A stretch of DNA of 21,974 nucleotides from a virus. The translations under genes and the position numbers were made by a program. The notes under the pieces are model-generated. The model did no database searches, was not told the DNA's origin, and saw nothing but the letters and a program-made list of their open reading frames with translations. The DNA lies in the IMG/VR virus record IMGVR_UViG_3300025131_000488, positions 1 to 21,974 of that record, one strand, 5' to 3'. Positions 21,511 to 21,974 of this stretch are shown in pieces (within the stretch, counting starts at the first letter, position 1; the number at the start of each line of letters is the position of its first letter).

Positions 21511-21974
21511 TTATCCTTTGGAAATACAAAGTACATTTAGGTCTAATGACCCGCCGAATGCATTTGAACTAGTATAAAATAATTCGCCAAAATTTCCTGG
21601 GTCACCAGTTGCTATTCCAAATCCTGAATAGTAGTAACATGATATTTGTATTGCATCTACCTGAGGTCCATATGTGAATCCGGATGCTACACCTCTTCCA
21701 TTTTCTGTTTGATAATTTATCCCAAAATTCTCATCATTAACTTCAGCTGGAGTCCAAGTTTGTCCAAAAGAGGATGAAGGCGAACCAAATGAAGCAGTTT
21801 CTACTGTTAAAGTAAGAGGTGCCCTATGATTATTATAATCAACATAACCACTTAAATTAGAACCGGTATCATTGGATTCAATAGAAGCAGTATAATTTTT
21901 TATTAAACTTACATTATAATCTACTACTCTGTAATTTGTAGCTGGGCCAGCTGCTATATTTGCTTTACGGACTA
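21511..21974 (-). CDS. C-terminal part of an unidentified, probably structural, protein
   Basis: An open frame runs in from the right edge for 153 residues to a TAA at 21511-21513. It is beta-rich, Asn/Gly/Ser/Tyr-rich and low in charge (SFGSPSSSFGQTWTPAEVND, VDAIQISCYYYSGFGIATGD), a composition common in phage fibres, decoration proteins or neck appendages. Its start lies outside the window. Position upstream of the neck genes would suit a virion surface or neck protein. I do not recognise the family. Confidence 0.65.
   Translation of the reverse strand, partial: VRKANIAAGPATNYRVVDYNVSLIKNYTASIESNDTGSNLSGYVDYNNHRAPLTLTVETASFGSPSSSFGQTWTPAEVNDENFGINYQTENGRGVASGFTYGPQVDAIQISCYYYSGFGIATGDPGNFGELFYTSSNAFGGSLDLNVLCISKG

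Overview
The window is an AT-rich stretch (roughly one third G+C by eye) of a large T4-like contractile-tailed phage. Every gene I can support lies on the minus strand, so transcription runs from high to low coordinates. The protein set (neck gp13/14/15-like, sheath gp18, tube gp19, gp26/gp51-type proteins, tape measure, LysM-type gp53 and a gp32 single-strand DNA-binding protein) resembles distant marine T4-like myoviruses more than coliphage T4. The host cannot be read from this window. No tRNA, rRNA, CRISPR array, integrase or insertion sequence was seen.

In transcription order the layout is as follows. (1) 21974-18842: the end of an unidentified, probably structural gene, then gp13-like, gp14-like and gp15 neck/tail-completion genes. 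(2) 18756-15668: a small coiled-coil protein, tail sheath, tail tube, and a clear intrinsic terminator. (3) 15560-11387: gp26-like protein, a gp51-like frame that has no usable start codon of its own, a small basic protein and the tape measure protein. (4) 11387-5441: a repeat-rich 1027-residue baseplate protein, a gp53/LysM-like wedge protein, a hub-like protein and an unidentified, probably virion, protein. (5) 5389-870: a family A DNA polymerase with an altered active site, a protein with a PD-(D/E)XK-like motif, a 130-residue protein with a TTG start, and a cluster of four ORFs sharing one N-terminal tag. (6) 751-1: gp32, cut by the window edge.

Most of the block makes the neck, tail and baseplate. 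Two replication/DNA-metabolism genes and the tagged-ORF cluster lie between the baseplate genes and gp32. An eight-base motif, ATATTTAT on the coding strand, recurs just upstream of eight genes and is a good candidate for the late promoter core; it is the reverse complement of the core of the T4 late promoter TATAAATA.

The strongest observations are: (a) a likely programmed frameshift (+1 or -2) joining gp26-like to gp51-like at a seven-T run followed by a perfect 7-bp hairpin, in the position of the tail-assembly chaperone G/GT genes next to the tape measure; (b) a shared N-terminal peptide on three unrelated proteins plus a free 17-residue mini-ORF, resembling the T4 capsid-targeting sequence with its gp21-type cleavage motif; (c) an unusual family A polymerase inside a structural-gene block; (d) a gp32 whose zinc-binding cysteines are replaced; and (e) a marked excess of the tetranucleotide CCGG.
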